Shown one piece after another: positions 25,484 through 34,801 of a stretch of 51,302 nucleotides of DNA (position 1 is the first letter of the stretch; each line of letters opens with the position of its first letter). Origin of the DNA: an uncultured Bacilli bacterium (GTDB lineage: Bacteria > Bacillota_I > Bacilli_A > RF39 > UBA660); NCBI GenBank assembly GCA_934163035.1, contig CAKPJX010000010.1, positions 1-51,302 on the forward strand, in the 5' to 3' direction. The position numbers and the translations under genes were made by a program. Below the pieces are notes generated by a model, which was not told the origin of the DNA, ran no database searches, and worked only from the letters and a program-made list of their open reading frames with translations.

Positions 25484-26429
25484 TAACTTCTGTACTCCTT
25501 TCTATTTTAGCTAGTTCTTTCCAATTAAGAGGAAAGCCCATTCTCTGTAACACTTTTTCAATACTTATAGTTTCTAAGTTATAGTTTAGAGTTTGAACAA
25601 CATTTTCCAATTCTAAAGTCATATTTTTAAAATCCTCTTTAAGTAGGAGTTGTTTCATTATTATAAGCAATGCGAATAAATCATTTTTTCCATAAATGTA
25701 CTCATTATTTTCTTTTGGAATATCAAGCAATTTATGATATATAGTATCATTAATATAAGTTTGTGTTTTATTTTCATATAATATATCTTCATGGGCACAT
25801 AGATTTCTATAATTAGCAAGAATTGGCAGATACACAATCAGGTTTTCACTATCTATACCGTAGACTTCACTAATAGCATGTTGATCTTCTGGTTTTAGGA
25901 TGGAAACCATTTCACATATTATTCCAAATGATAAAACTTTTACTAAAATCCAAAGAGGGATATAACCATAGTTAGATGCGTAGTGATAAGTTGCTGAATG
26001 CTGTGAACCATTTACCCTTACTTGTCTATTCATCTTTTTTATCAAATCATTAACTTGTCTTTGTTTTTCTGGTCTTTGAGTAAAGTTTTTAGCTTTTAAA
26101 TAATCTCTTTCTCTATAACCATACTTTTTTGACAATTGATATGAGGTAATAGATTTTAAGTTGTTTTCAATTACTAATAAATACTTAAATAAAACATTTC
26201 TAAAGGATCTATCAAATAAAAATAAACTATATAGTTCTTCAAATTTAGTTCCTTTTATGTATGTTTTATCTGTTGGTGATTTTAAAAATAGATGTCTATA
26301 ACCACTTATAAAAAAGTAATTTTCTCTTAGTAATACTCTTTTTGCATAATCTTCATCATATATTATTAAACCTTTATGTTTAAATATTTCAATCTGTTCA
26401 TCTAAGTTTTTAAACTTCTTTTCTATCAT
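25476..26429 (-). CDS. AbiD/AbiF-type abortive-infection protein (Abi_2, HEPN RNase)
   Basis: 317 residues of the Abi_2 family. The N-terminal pattern is LDEQIEIFKHKGLIIYDED, then YFFISGYRHLFL and LYSLFLFDRSFRNVLFKYLL. The HEPN ribonuclease motif R-N-x3-H is Arg208-Asn-Leu-Cys-Ala-His213 in YRNLCAHED. Family members stop phage growth by RNA cleavage when triggered, and the fold is related to that of Cas13 nucleases. No antitoxin-like partner is next to it; it is instead coupled to htrA by an 8-base overlap. The trigger is unknown. Confidence 0.85.
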   Translation of the reverse strand: MIEKKFKNLDEQIEIFKHKGLIIYDEDYAKRVLLRENYFFISGYRHLFLKSPTDKTYIKGTKFEELYSLFLFDRSFRNVLFKYLLVIENNLKSITSYQLSKKYGYRERDYLKAKNFTQRPEKQRQVNDLIKKMNRQVRVNGSQHSATYHYASNYGYIPLWILVKVLSFGIICEMVSILKPEDQHAISEVYGIDSENLIVYLPILANYRNLCAHEDILYENKTQTYINDTIYHKLLDIPKENNEYIYGKNDLFALLIIMKQLLLKEDFKNMTLELENVVQTLNYNLETISIEKVLQRMGFPLNWKELAKIERSTEVNE

Positions 26430-26535
26430 ACTATCACCTATTATAGATTATATCATATAATTAATTAAAAGTATGAAACTTTTTGAATAATATGGTATAA
26501 TTAGTTTAGTTTTAACACTTACGGGGGGATATTTT

Positions 26536-27507
26536 ATGCCAGCTACAGTTGTTCACTCTTACTTTGCAAAAGACACTTTAGAAATACTACCTAACTCTAT
26601 AGTTGACATGGTTGATGATAGGCGAGTTAGAATGTTTTCTCAAAGTATGGATTCGTTAATGTTTTATAATCTTTTTAGTCCGCTACCAGGTAAAAAAATT
26701 AGAAAGTTCAATGAATATTTTCATCGCAATAAAACTCAACAGTATTTTGTTAATCTAATTAACTATATTAAGGATAACAATTTAGTTAATGATAGTGATG
26801 TGGCGTCTTTTTTAGTGGGATCAATTTGTCACTATGTATTAGACTCAACTGTTCATCCATTTATTATCTATAAAACAGGAGTATTTGATAAAAAACAAAG
26901 AAATACATATAAATATAATAATGTCCATACATTTATGGAGACGTTTTTAGATAATGATATGATAGCAAGACGTGAAGATATTAGTCCTTATCACTTCAAG
27001 TTAGGAAAATTTTGCTTTGATACTCACAAATTTTCTGATGAACTTAAGCACTGTCTTGACTATACTTTTTTGGATACTTTTCAAATAAAGAATATGAGTA
27101 AAATATATTATAAATCATTAAAACAAATGAAAAAAGCTTTACTTGTATTTAGAAGAGATCCAATAGGAGTTAAAAAATTTTTTTACAAATTAGCAGATAC
27201 TTTTACACCTAAAAACTTTTTTAGATTTGAAGCTATAAGCTATCATTATCCATTAACGAATAAACATAATTTTTTAAATTTAAATCATCAATTATGGCGA
27301 AATCCTGTTATTTATAATATTACAAGTGATGAATCGTTTTTAGATCTTTATTTAAAATCACTTAAAATAGCAAAAGTGTTAATATGCGCCAGTTTTGATT
27401 ACATAAATGGAAAAAATATTGAATTAGATAAAATATATACAAATATGAGTTATGTTACAGGATTAAATTGTGATATAGGAAAAGAGATTAAGTATTTTGA
27501 ATTTTAA
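26536..27507 (+). CDS. Zinc-dependent phospholipase C-like protein
   Basis: 323 residues. The N-terminus MPATVVHSYFAKDTLEILP and the HF/HxxD pattern FLVGSICHYVLDSTVHPF match the zinc-dependent phospholipase C family (PF00882), in which conserved His and Asp bind zinc. HTFMETFLDNDM adds further His/Glu/Asp ligands. There is no signal peptide, so it is probably cytoplasmic and may be a housekeeping hydrolase rather than a toxin; the substrate is unknown. The start has GGGGGG upstream. It is followed by the SpoIID-like gene, 49 bases away. Confidence 0.7.
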   Translation: MPATVVHSYFAKDTLEILPNSIVDMVDDRRVRMFSQSMDSLMFYNLFSPLPGKKIRKFNEYFHRNKTQQYFVNLINYIKDNNLVNDSDVASFLVGSICHYVLDSTVHPFIIYKTGVFDKKQRNTYKYNNVHTFMETFLDNDMIARREDISPYHFKLGKFCFDTHKFSDELKHCLDYTFLDTFQIKNMSKIYYKSLKQMKKALLVFRRDPIGVKKFFYKLADTFTPKNFFRFEAISYHYPLTNKHNFLNLNHQLWRNPVIYNITSDESFLDLYLKSLKIAKVLICASFDYINGKNIELDKIYTNMSYVTGLNCDIGKEIKYFEF

Positions 27508-27556
27508 ATATTGTATATTTTGAAAAAAATAAAACATACTATTGTTAGGTGATGGT

Positions 27557-28627
27557 ATGTTTTATAAATATGAAATTAAAAATAATGGTATAGAGGATAT
27601 ATTATATCTTTATCTAACTATGTCATATGAATTTTCTAAAGAAATTGGGCTTAATTCTAATGATAAAGAGTTAGGGAGAAGAACTAAAAATTTTATTAAA
27701 AGTAATAATATCAATTTCAAGGGAAAAAAGGTATTTTTAGTTATAGATGGTATTGTTGTGAAAAGTTTAGATGTACGCAATCTTGATAGTGATATAGAAG
27801 TTTTAAAAAGTGATTTATACTATTCTAATGACTTCTTTTTTGTTAATATTAAATTAGATGATGGGTCTTTTATTGAAACTAATTTGAAAGATTGTCTTCT
27901 TGGAATGTTAGCTACTAATATTGATAATACTATAGAATTAGAGGCTTTGAAGGCAATATGTGTATTATATCGTAGTTATATTTTTAAAGAAATGAATGAG
28001 AAAAATTGTGTTGTTGCGACTAATGATTTTTCAATATATAAACCTATATCTTATTATAAACTATCATGGATTGATAATTATCAAGATATTATTGATAAGT
28101 TTTCTAAGGCTATTATAGAAACGGATTGTCTTTTTATAACTTATGATAATCACTATGTTACTCCATTCATTCATTATTGTAATTATGGTAAAACTTTAGA
28201 TAGTAAAAATCATTCTTATTTATCAAGTGTGTCTAGCTTGTGGGATCTTGCCTGTCCCTATTATATTTCCATTAAAGATTTTAAATATAATGAAATTAGC
28301 AGAATACTTAATATAGACATAACAAATAATAGTAGTGTTAATATATTAGAAGTTGATAATAATAACCTATTAAATAAAATTGAAATTAATAATCGTATTT
28401 TTACGGGAGATAATTTTGTTGATAGATTAAATCTTAACTCTAAAAACATTAACATTATCTTTAATAGAGATTTTATTCGTTTTATATGTAGGGGTTATGG
28501 AAATTTCTTTGGACTTAGTATATTTGGAGCAAATGAACTTGCTAAAAACGGATGTGATTTTGCTAATATAATTAAATATTATTATCCAAAAATTGTAATA
28601 AATAAATATATAAAAGAGCTTTCTTAA
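27557..28627 (+). CDS. SpoIID/LytB-domain protein with altered catalytic residues
   Basis: 356 residues from the ATG at 27557 (AGGTGAT upstream). The SpoIID domain is recognisable from DCLLGMLATNID (113-123), LEALKAICVLYRSYIF and the C-terminal CRGYGNFFGLSIFGANELAK. SpoIID is a lytic transglycosylase that trims peptidoglycan. Its catalytic glutamate in GVVxxEMP is Asn121 here, and the HGxGMSQ-type motif has become NFFGLSI. No signal peptide is visible. The protein is therefore probably not an active transglycosylase, but the frame is intact. It could be a structural or binding relative. Confidence 0.65.
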   Translation: MFYKYEIKNNGIEDILYLYLTMSYEFSKEIGLNSNDKELGRRTKNFIKSNNINFKGKKVFLVIDGIVVKSLDVRNLDSDIEVLKSDLYYSNDFFFVNIKLDDGSFIETNLKDCLLGMLATNIDNTIELEALKAICVLYRSYIFKEMNEKNCVVATNDFSIYKPISYYKLSWIDNYQDIIDKFSKAIIETDCLFITYDNHYVTPFIHYCNYGKTLDSKNHSYLSSVSSLWDLACPYYISIKDFKYNEISRILNIDITNNSSVNILEVDNNNLLNKIEINNRIFTGDNFVDRLNLNSKNINIIFNRDFIRFICRGYGNFFGLSIFGANELAKNGCDFANIIKYYYPKIVINKYIKELS

Positions 28628-28640
28628 TTGAAAGCTCTAT
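28614..28640. terminator. Hairpin between the SpoIID-like gene and the T7SS locus
   Basis: AGAGCTTTC pairs with GAAAGCTCT around a 6-base loop. The following T run is poor (ATTTAATT), so termination is only likely. Confidence 0.5.
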
Positions 28641-28846
28641 TTAATTAGACCTTGTAATACTTGATCTGCTGCACTATTAAGTTCAACTAGATTTTCTAGG
28701 TATTTGCGATATGATTCTACGCTTGATGTAAAGTCTTCTAATTGAGATGATCCTTTATTTTTCATCAGTGTTTTTATTACCTCATTGTGACTTTTTATTT
28801 CTCCTGATATCTTTAATATCTCATCATATGGTATATTATTAATCAT
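28637..28846 (-). CDS. Short helical WXG100-like protein of the T7SS locus
   Basis: 69 residues, almost all helical, with DEILKISGEIKSHNEVIKTL followed by a short turn (NKGSSQ) and a second helix SSVESYRKYLENLVELNSAA. This layout resembles two-helix T7SS substrates and the TIGR04197-like subgroup, but the protein is about 25-30 residues shorter and lacks the W-x-G turn. The ATG overlaps the end of the preceding gene by 8 bases. A secreted substrate or a chaperone-like partner is equally possible. Confidence 0.55.
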   Translation of the reverse strand: MINNIPYDEILKISGEIKSHNEVIKTLMKNKGSSQLEDFTSSVESYRKYLENLVELNSAADQVLQGLIK

Positions 28847-29042
28847 TTCCTAAAGCCTCCACCTCGTTATTTTGTACTTTTTGATTAGAAAATAAACTAG
28901 CATTTGTAATTACAACCTGTTTATATTGCTCTATATTTTCTATTAAAGATAAATTATCTTGTTCTGGTAATAGTGACTTCATTCTATTGATAATTTCAAA
29001 TATCCTATTTACGGATTGTACATATTGTTCATATTCAGACAT
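28839..29042 (-). CDS. Short helical protein of the T7SS locus, unrecognised
   Basis: 67 residues, predicted helical (EYEQYVQSVNRIFEIINRMK and SLIENIEQYKQVVITN) with no Trp-x-Gly. Ribosome binding site AGGAG about 8 bases before the ATG. Located between yukD and the other short gene with minimal spacing, so a dedicated T7SS function is likely. I do not recognise a family. Confidence 0.5.
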   Translation of the reverse strand: MSEYEQYVQSVNRIFEIINRMKSLLPEQDNLSLIENIEQYKQVVITNASLFSNQKVQNNEVEALGND

Positions 29043-29052
29043 ATTATTTCTC

Positions 29053-29310
29053 CTATATTAATATTATTTTGGATCCGTTTTTTAAATCTGTATCTCTAAC
29101 TGTTTGGTTAATATCGTAGATAGCTCCTGTTTCCTTACTATAAAAATTGGTTTCTTTTGCTGGCATATATATATTATCAGTTAGTTCGTTTAAACCTTTT
29201 TCTATTAATGACTTTATTGTTCCTACTTTTTTATTAATTGGTATGTATAAATCATATGATTTTTCAATTAAAGGGACATATAATCTTATTAAAATTTTAT
29301 TACTATTCAT
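29053..29310 (-). CDS. YukD/EsaB-like ubiquitin-fold protein
   Basis: 85 residues with a ubiquitin-like beta-grasp pattern: ILIRLYVPLIEKSYDLYIP strands, a helix VGTIKSLIEKGLNEL and the end LKNGSKIILI. It matches the small cytoplasmic YukD/EsaB proteins that regulate or assemble type VII secretion in Firmicutes. It lies 10 bases downstream of essC. Not a modifier: it lacks a C-terminal Gly-Gly. Confidence 0.75.
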   Translation of the reverse strand: MNSNKILIRLYVPLIEKSYDLYIPINKKVGTIKSLIEKGLNELTDNIYMPAKETNFYSKETGAIYDINQTVRDTDLKNGSKIILI

Positions 29311-29320
29311 AATCTTTCTC

Positions 29321-32300
29321 CTATTCTTCAGTCATTATTTTAATAAGTTTAGCTTTTCCTTTTTCAATTACATATCCAAAGCATGGAGCCAACTCTACTC
29401 TTAGTGTTCTTGGATTATTACTTACCTTTATAGTAAATTGACTATCAATTCCATTACCTAACCATATTGCTTCTGATAAGTCGCTACCTTTCTTGAACCA
29501 TGAGTCATAATTAAATGTTTTTATATTATTTATAGTGTCAGCGATAATTATTTTAGCATGTGGAGTTTTTTGTATATCCTCTAACAATGTTTCAATTTTT
29601 GTTTTATCTGTTGCTGATAATTTTGAGAATAGGGAACTAATACCTAGAATAATACAAGCTATATTACTACTTTGGTCTGATTCTTTATATTTAGTCAATG
29701 CTTCTATTCCAAGTTCACAAGAATCTTTATCATATAATAAATTATTGGTGCTAGAAATCTCCAATATGCCAAGTGCATCTAATATTACACAATTTGTATT
29801 TGGTATATGTGTAATCATTTGAGCCAACAACTCGAAGAATTTTGGTTCTGAAGAAATATCTTCACCAGTTATATTGTATACTCCTGATTTTAAATTAATC
29901 TTAGCTGTTTGTAAATCATCCTTAGCTATACCAACAGGTATAGATTGGAAACCTTTAAGTTCTGGTAATAGTGATGAGAAAGTTACTTCCTGTGGTAAAA
30001 CTGGTACTTTTGGAGCTCTAACTTCACAAATTGTGTTTAGTTTATTACATATTACTTTAATATAGTCTGACATTTTTTCTTCTTTGTATGGATATGGAGT
30101 TTGAAACTCATATATGTTATCTAGAGCTATTAATCCTCTACCAAATTCTTTAGATGGTTCTTTTTTCCTTACACCAGGTAAAACAGAACTATAATCTGAT
30201 GGATCATTAAACTGTAATACAATATTTTGACGGAAGTTTTGTCTTAATCTATATCTTACTGTATTAGCTCCATTTGTTGATAAAATGAAGACTATTCCAT
30301 ATTTTAAGCAATCTCTTGTTATTTGACTTATTACATCTTCATAAGCTTCATAAGTATCAAAGAAACCTTCAATATTATTGATTATAATACAAAGCATTGG
30401 TATTTGTTTACCACCATGATTAATGTAAAAGTCATATGAACCATTATAATCTACAAATAATTTTTTTCTTTCTTCTATAGTTTGAAGAATTATCTTAAAT
30501 AGTTTTTCTATTTTTTCAGAGTCAACTGATAATAAGACATCTCCAACTTGTGGTGCATTTTTAAACATTTTTAGTGTTTCAGATCCAAAATCTAAAATAT
30601 AAAAGTTGATTTCCTTTGGACTATGAGTGGTTATTATTGAATAAATAATTGTTGTTAACATTAGATTCTTTCCACTACCTGCTGAACCAAATATAATGGT
30701 ATTTCCTTCTTCAGATAAAGGAAGAGTTAAAACACTTTGACTTTGATTATCTGGATCATCATATTCTCCTATTATAGGATTAATAACATTTTTCTTAGCA
30801 ACGTAATTGTACTTTTTCTTTAGTTCTTCAACATATATTACACTTGGGATTCTATCTAACCATAATTTATCTATTGATATGTTTTCTTCTTTTGCTTCTT
30901 TTATAATGTAGTTAACTATATTTGTAATTTCTTCACCTTTTGATTCTACTTTTATGCTTTTATCTTCATTATCTAATGATTTAATTACATTTCCTGTTGA
31001 ATCTAGAAAGCTAAGTGATTGATCTACTTTCTTTTTTCTTTTTTCTGTTGGATAATATTGTGCTCCAGCCCAAGCTGCTTGTCCCATAGCAAATAATTCA
31101 TTATATCCTACTTGTAAGTAAAAGCGACCTGGATTTTTTAGTTCTGCGGCATCTGGACATTTTATCATATCCATACTATCTGATTTATCTTGTACTTTTA
31201 AGCAGACTCTAAATTTAGCATTTGACCATATTTGATCATTAACAACTCCTGATGGTTTCTGTGTTGCTAAAATCAAGTGAACACCAAGAGAACGTCCTAT
31301 ACGGGCAGTTGAAATTAATTGTTCCATAAATTCTGGACGTTGGTCTTTTAATTCTGCAAACTCATCACTTATTATAAACAAGTGTGAAATAGGAACATCA
31401 ACTTTGCCTTTTCTATATAGACTTTGATACTTATAAATATCTATTGTACTTTCATTTAATTTATCTCTTGCTTCATTAAACATACGCTGCCTTTTTCTCA
31501 ACTCACTTTGAATTGATGCTAGTGATCTGTTCATTTCAACTGTATCTAAGTTTGTTATAGTACCGGCAATATGTGGTAGTTTCATTCCACTTTCTTTATT
31601 TTCAAAAGCTCCAGTTAAACCTCCACCTTTATAGTCTATCAAAACGAAAGATACTTCATATGGATGATAGTTTAAAGCCATTGATAAGATATAGCTTATT
31701 ATAAACTCTGATTTACCAGAACCGGTCATTCCTGCGATTAGACCATGTGGTCCATGATATTTTTCATGTAAATCTAGTTTAAATAACTCCTGATTCTTAT
31801 CTACCCCTACAGGGGCTTGTAAAGACTGAGTTGGATCATTAGTTTTCCACCTATTAAGTATATTTAACTGCTCAACCATACCTACATTGTACATTTCTAG
31901 GAAAGTCAGACTATCTGGTAATTTTCTTGATTCTTTTGCAATGTCAATTGGTATATTGGCAAGCTTTTTGCAGCAACTATATATATTTATATTTGGATCA
32001 TAATCTGCAACAAACTCTTTTTGTTTATTAGATACTAATTCATTTTCAAATACACCTGATTTTTTATCTCCAATACTGATGAATGTTTTACACTCATTTG
32101 GTATGTTTACTAATCTTGGGCTTATTACTATTAGGCTATAGCCAACATTCATTGGCATTTCAGCTATATCTTTAACTATTTCTACATCTCTTATTGCCTT
32201 ATAATCGTCCGTAATTAGTACATAATATGGTTTATATTTTTTATAATCACTATTATTTAATTCTCTTTTACCATTTATATCTTTATATTTCCTAGCTTGA

Positions 32301-33886
32301 AGTTCTTGCTCTAAAGCTAATGATATTTCTTTAGCTTCATCTAAATTACTAGCGAAATACCTTATTGATCTATTATTACTCCAACAGTGAGGTAATATTT
32401 TCATATAGTCCCAATTTTGAGCATTAGTTTCACTGGTCATTATAACTATTTTTAAATCTTCATAGCTGTGGTAGGCAACCATTTGAAGAATTAGTCCTTG
32501 AATAAATAGATTTTTATTTGCTGTGTTTCCTATTATGGCTGTATTATTATTTCTAACAAATGATAACGATACTGGAACATTTTCCAGTGTTCTTGATGCA
32601 GATCCTAATTTATAGACTTCTTGAAGTAGATTATCATCCTCAAGTGAAAAGTGTTCAGCTGGAAATGATATATTACCCTCTAATTCAGTACTACCTATTC
32701 CTAGTCTTAAATCAAGAAAGTCAGATTGATCTATTTCTCTTTCCCATAAATTTCGTCTTTTGTTAATTATAATATCAACAGTTTCACTCAATGGAGCATA
32801 GTTATCAATTAATATCTGTCTTTGAATTTTCATTTCAGATTCTATTTTTTCCCTCTTGGCACCTATGTACTCTAAGTATTTACTTTGCCTTAATTCTTCT
32901 TGTTTTTTCCTCTGCCTTTTCTGATATCTTCTACTTAGCATTGGCCACAAAAGCATAGTTGCTAGCATGGCAGATGCCATTATCATTGATGGCATCGCTG
33001 TTGACAAATCTTTTGAACCATCAATTACTCCACTAACTGCGCTATAAGCTGAATATACAGAGGTTAATGCCATTGCCAACATTGGACCCACTGTGTAAAT
33101 CATTGGAGTTTTATCTTCGGCAGCCTTTCCAGGAGGGGCATCTATTTCAATGTTTACTGGTTCAATCTTAGTCTTGAATCTTGGGGCTCTATAAAAGTAA
33201 TCATCTTCCTTATAGAATTCTATTCCCTCTTCATCAGGATTATCAAATAACTTCTGAGTTTGAATAATTGGATATTCAACTGTAAAGATATTTTTATCAA
33301 ATTCGATTAAATTATTTATTTCGTTTATAACTATATAACCATCTAAAACTATAATTTTCATTCCCATTATAAATATAATATCACCATATTCTAGTGGTTT
33401 TGTAGTTACTGCTATATTATTAACATAGGTTCCATATTTACTATTTAAATCCTGTATTACCCATTGTTTACTGTTATTATATATAAGTCTAGCGTGCTGT
33501 CTTGAAATTAACGGATAATTATAATATATATTAGCCTTAGGATCATTTCCAATTAGGATTTCTCCTGGTTGACTAATTCTTAGTCGATTAGTCTTATAAT
33601 CAGTTGAAGGTGAACAATATAAAATTACATATTCATTATCAGTATTTATCTTTAAAAAATATAAGTTATAATCTTTTAAAATGGCTGATTCTACTTCTTG
33701 ATCACCTATTATTATTTTTGTTTCAAAGTCACTCTTTATTTTCCAAAAGCCGTTTGATTCTTCTACATTAATTAAATTTCTAGTATTTCCTAAGTAATCA
33801 TTATCCGTTACCCAGTAATTGCCGGATATTTTTTTTGGCAATGTGAAATTGTATATTTTGTTTTTTTTGATTAGCCTTACTATCAC
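29321..33886 (-). CDS. essC: EssC-type T7SS FtsK/SpoIIIE ATPase
   Basis: 1521 residues from a GTG with GGGGTGA upstream. N-terminal FHA domain (about 108-180, GNDPKANIYYNYPLISRQHA), two membrane helices (about 265-325), then three FtsK/SpoIIIE domains. The first is complete: Walker A GMTGSGKS near 718, LIDYKGGG, and Walker B LFIISDEFAEL. The second has GSAGSGKN near 1065, where Asn replaces the usual Ser/Thr. The third has no P-loop. EssC is the motor that recognises and exports WXG100/LXG substrates. EsaA, EssA and EssB are not in the window, so the apparatus is incomplete here. Confidence 0.93.
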   Translation of the reverse strand: MIVRLIKKNKIYNFTLPKKISGNYWVTDNDYLGNTRNLINVEESNGFWKIKSDFETKIIIGDQEVESAILKDYNLYFLKINTDNEYVILYCSPSTDYKTNRLRISQPGEILIGNDPKANIYYNYPLISRQHARLIYNNSKQWVIQDLNSKYGTYVNNIAVTTKPLEYGDIIFIMGMKIIVLDGYIVINEINNLIEFDKNIFTVEYPIIQTQKLFDNPDEEGIEFYKEDDYFYRAPRFKTKIEPVNIEIDAPPGKAAEDKTPMIYTVGPMLAMALTSVYSAYSAVSGVIDGSKDLSTAMPSMIMASAMLATMLLWPMLSRRYQKRQRKKQEELRQSKYLEYIGAKREKIESEMKIQRQILIDNYAPLSETVDIIINKRRNLWEREIDQSDFLDLRLGIGSTELEGNISFPAEHFSLEDDNLLQEVYKLGSASRTLENVPVSLSFVRNNNTAIIGNTANKNLFIQGLILQMVAYHSYEDLKIVIMTSETNAQNWDYMKILPHCWSNNRSIRYFASNLDEAKEISLALEQELQARKYKDINGKRELNNSDYKKYKPYYVLITDDYKAIRDVEIVKDIAEMPMNVGYSLIVISPRLVNIPNECKTFISIGDKKSGVFENELVSNKQKEFVADYDPNINIYSCCKKLANIPIDIAKESRKLPDSLTFLEMYNVGMVEQLNILNRWKTNDPTQSLQAPVGVDKNQELFKLDLHEKYHGPHGLIAGMTGSGKSEFIISYILSMALNYHPYEVSFVLIDYKGGGLTGAFENKESGMKLPHIAGTITNLDTVEMNRSLASIQSELRKRQRMFNEARDKLNESTIDIYKYQSLYRKGKVDVPISHLFIISDEFAELKDQRPEFMEQLISTARIGRSLGVHLILATQKPSGVVNDQIWSNAKFRVCLKVQDKSDSMDMIKCPDAAELKNPGRFYLQVGYNELFAMGQAAWAGAQYYPTEKRKKKVDQSLSFLDSTGNVIKSLDNEDKSIKVESKGEEITNIVNYIIKEAKEENISIDKLWLDRIPSVIYVEELKKKYNYVAKKNVINPIIGEYDDPDNQSQSVLTLPLSEEGNTIIFGSAGSGKNLMLTTIIYSIITTHSPKEINFYILDFGSETLKMFKNAPQVGDVLLSVDSEKIEKLFKIILQTIEERKKLFVDYNGSYDFYINHGGKQIPMLCIIINNIEGFFDTYEAYEDVISQITRDCLKYGIVFILSTNGANTVRYRLRQNFRQNIVLQFNDPSDYSSVLPGVRKKEPSKEFGRGLIALDNIYEFQTPYPYKEEKMSDYIKVICNKLNTICEVRAPKVPVLPQEVTFSSLLPELKGFQSIPVGIAKDDLQTAKINLKSGVYNITGEDISSEPKFFELLAQMITHIPNTNCVILDALGILEISSTNNLLYDKDSCELGIEALTKYKESDQSSNIACIILGISSLFSKLSATDKTKIETLLEDIQKTPHAKIIIADTINNIKTFNYDSWFKKGSDLSEAIWLGNGIDSQFTIKVSNNPRTLRVELAPCFGYVIEKGKAKLIKIMTEE

Positions 33887-33920
33887 CAGCAGTCACCCCA
33901 GATCCTATTATTCTAATTTT

Positions 33921-33949
33921 ATTATATCTTTTTTTGAGATTTTTTACAA
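33921..33949 (-). promoter_or_regulatory. Promoter of the T7SS operon
   Basis: On the minus strand TTGTAA (33944-33949), 17 bases, TATAAT (33921-33926), about 35 bases upstream of the essC start. Confidence 0.65.
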
Positions 33950-34022
33950 TATATATTTATAGTTAGACTAAACTTTTTATTATAGGTAACTTATTAATAT
34001 AGGCTTATATTAGTTATGATAT

Positions 34023-34709
34023 TTAAAAGTACAAATCTTTTTTTTGGCTAATATTTTCCATGTATTTTATAACACCTTCTGTTATAACTTGAGCTAATTT
34101 TTCTTGATATTTTTTTGTTTTTAGGGCATTTCTTTCATAGTAGTTGGATAAATATCCACACTCTATCAGAACGCCTGGTACTGTGATATTTCTATACATA
34201 TAAAGATCTGTTTTTTTTATTTTTCTGGTACTTGATAGTGTTTTACTAAACTCATTCATAATTGATGTTGCGAGAAGCTTGTTCTTGGGATTTATTTCAT
34301 TATATAAAACTTCCGCCCCTTTGTATGCAGTGTTTTTATACCAATTTATATGTATTGAAAGGTATAAATCACTATTATTTTTCTTTATAAGTAAAAGTCT
34401 TCTATATAAATCACCACGCTTCTTTTTCGGGTCATATATAGATGATAGATCTTCGTCCCTAGTTCTTGTCATATAAGTTATTGCACCCATCTTTCCAAGT
34501 TGCTTTTCTAATTCTTTGGATATTTCTAAATTAATATTTTTTTCTAACGTGTTATTATAGATAGTTCCTGGATCTCTACCACCATGTCCCGGATCAATTG
34601 TTATTATTGTATCTATTAATGGTAGATTCAAAGCTTTAATAGAACTTGAATAAAATATAGAAATAAAAAGAATTATCATATAAAGAGATAGACATTTTCT
34701 TTTTAGCAT
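34023..34709 (-). CDS. N-acetylmuramoyl-L-alanine amidase, CwlD-like
   Basis: 228 residues. A signal peptide or anchor (residues 8-27) precedes an amidase_3 domain with zinc ligands in IDPGHGGRDPG (His), LEKNINLEI (Glu) and LSIHIN (His), and the catalytic glutamate in GVLIECGYLSN. It cleaves the amide between muramic acid and the stem peptide. It is close to CwlD/SpoIID-partner amidases of spore formers, although sporulation genes are otherwise missing. No LysM or SH3 domain. Divergent from the ZIP transporter. Confidence 0.88.
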   Translation of the reverse strand: MLKRKCLSLYMIILFISIFYSSSIKALNLPLIDTIITIDPGHGGRDPGTIYNNTLEKNINLEISKELEKQLGKMGAITYMTRTRDEDLSSIYDPKKKRGDLYRRLLLIKKNNSDLYLSIHINWYKNTAYKGAEVLYNEINPKNKLLATSIMNEFSKTLSSTRKIKKTDLYMYRNITVPGVLIECGYLSNYYERNALKTKKYQEKLAQVITEGVIKYMENISQKKDLYF

Positions 34710-34801
34710 GAGATCACCTATTAATTATATGCAATTCATTAATGTAAATATTTGCCTATACACTTTTTTATGATAAACATACATTATATTGGTGATTATT
34801 T

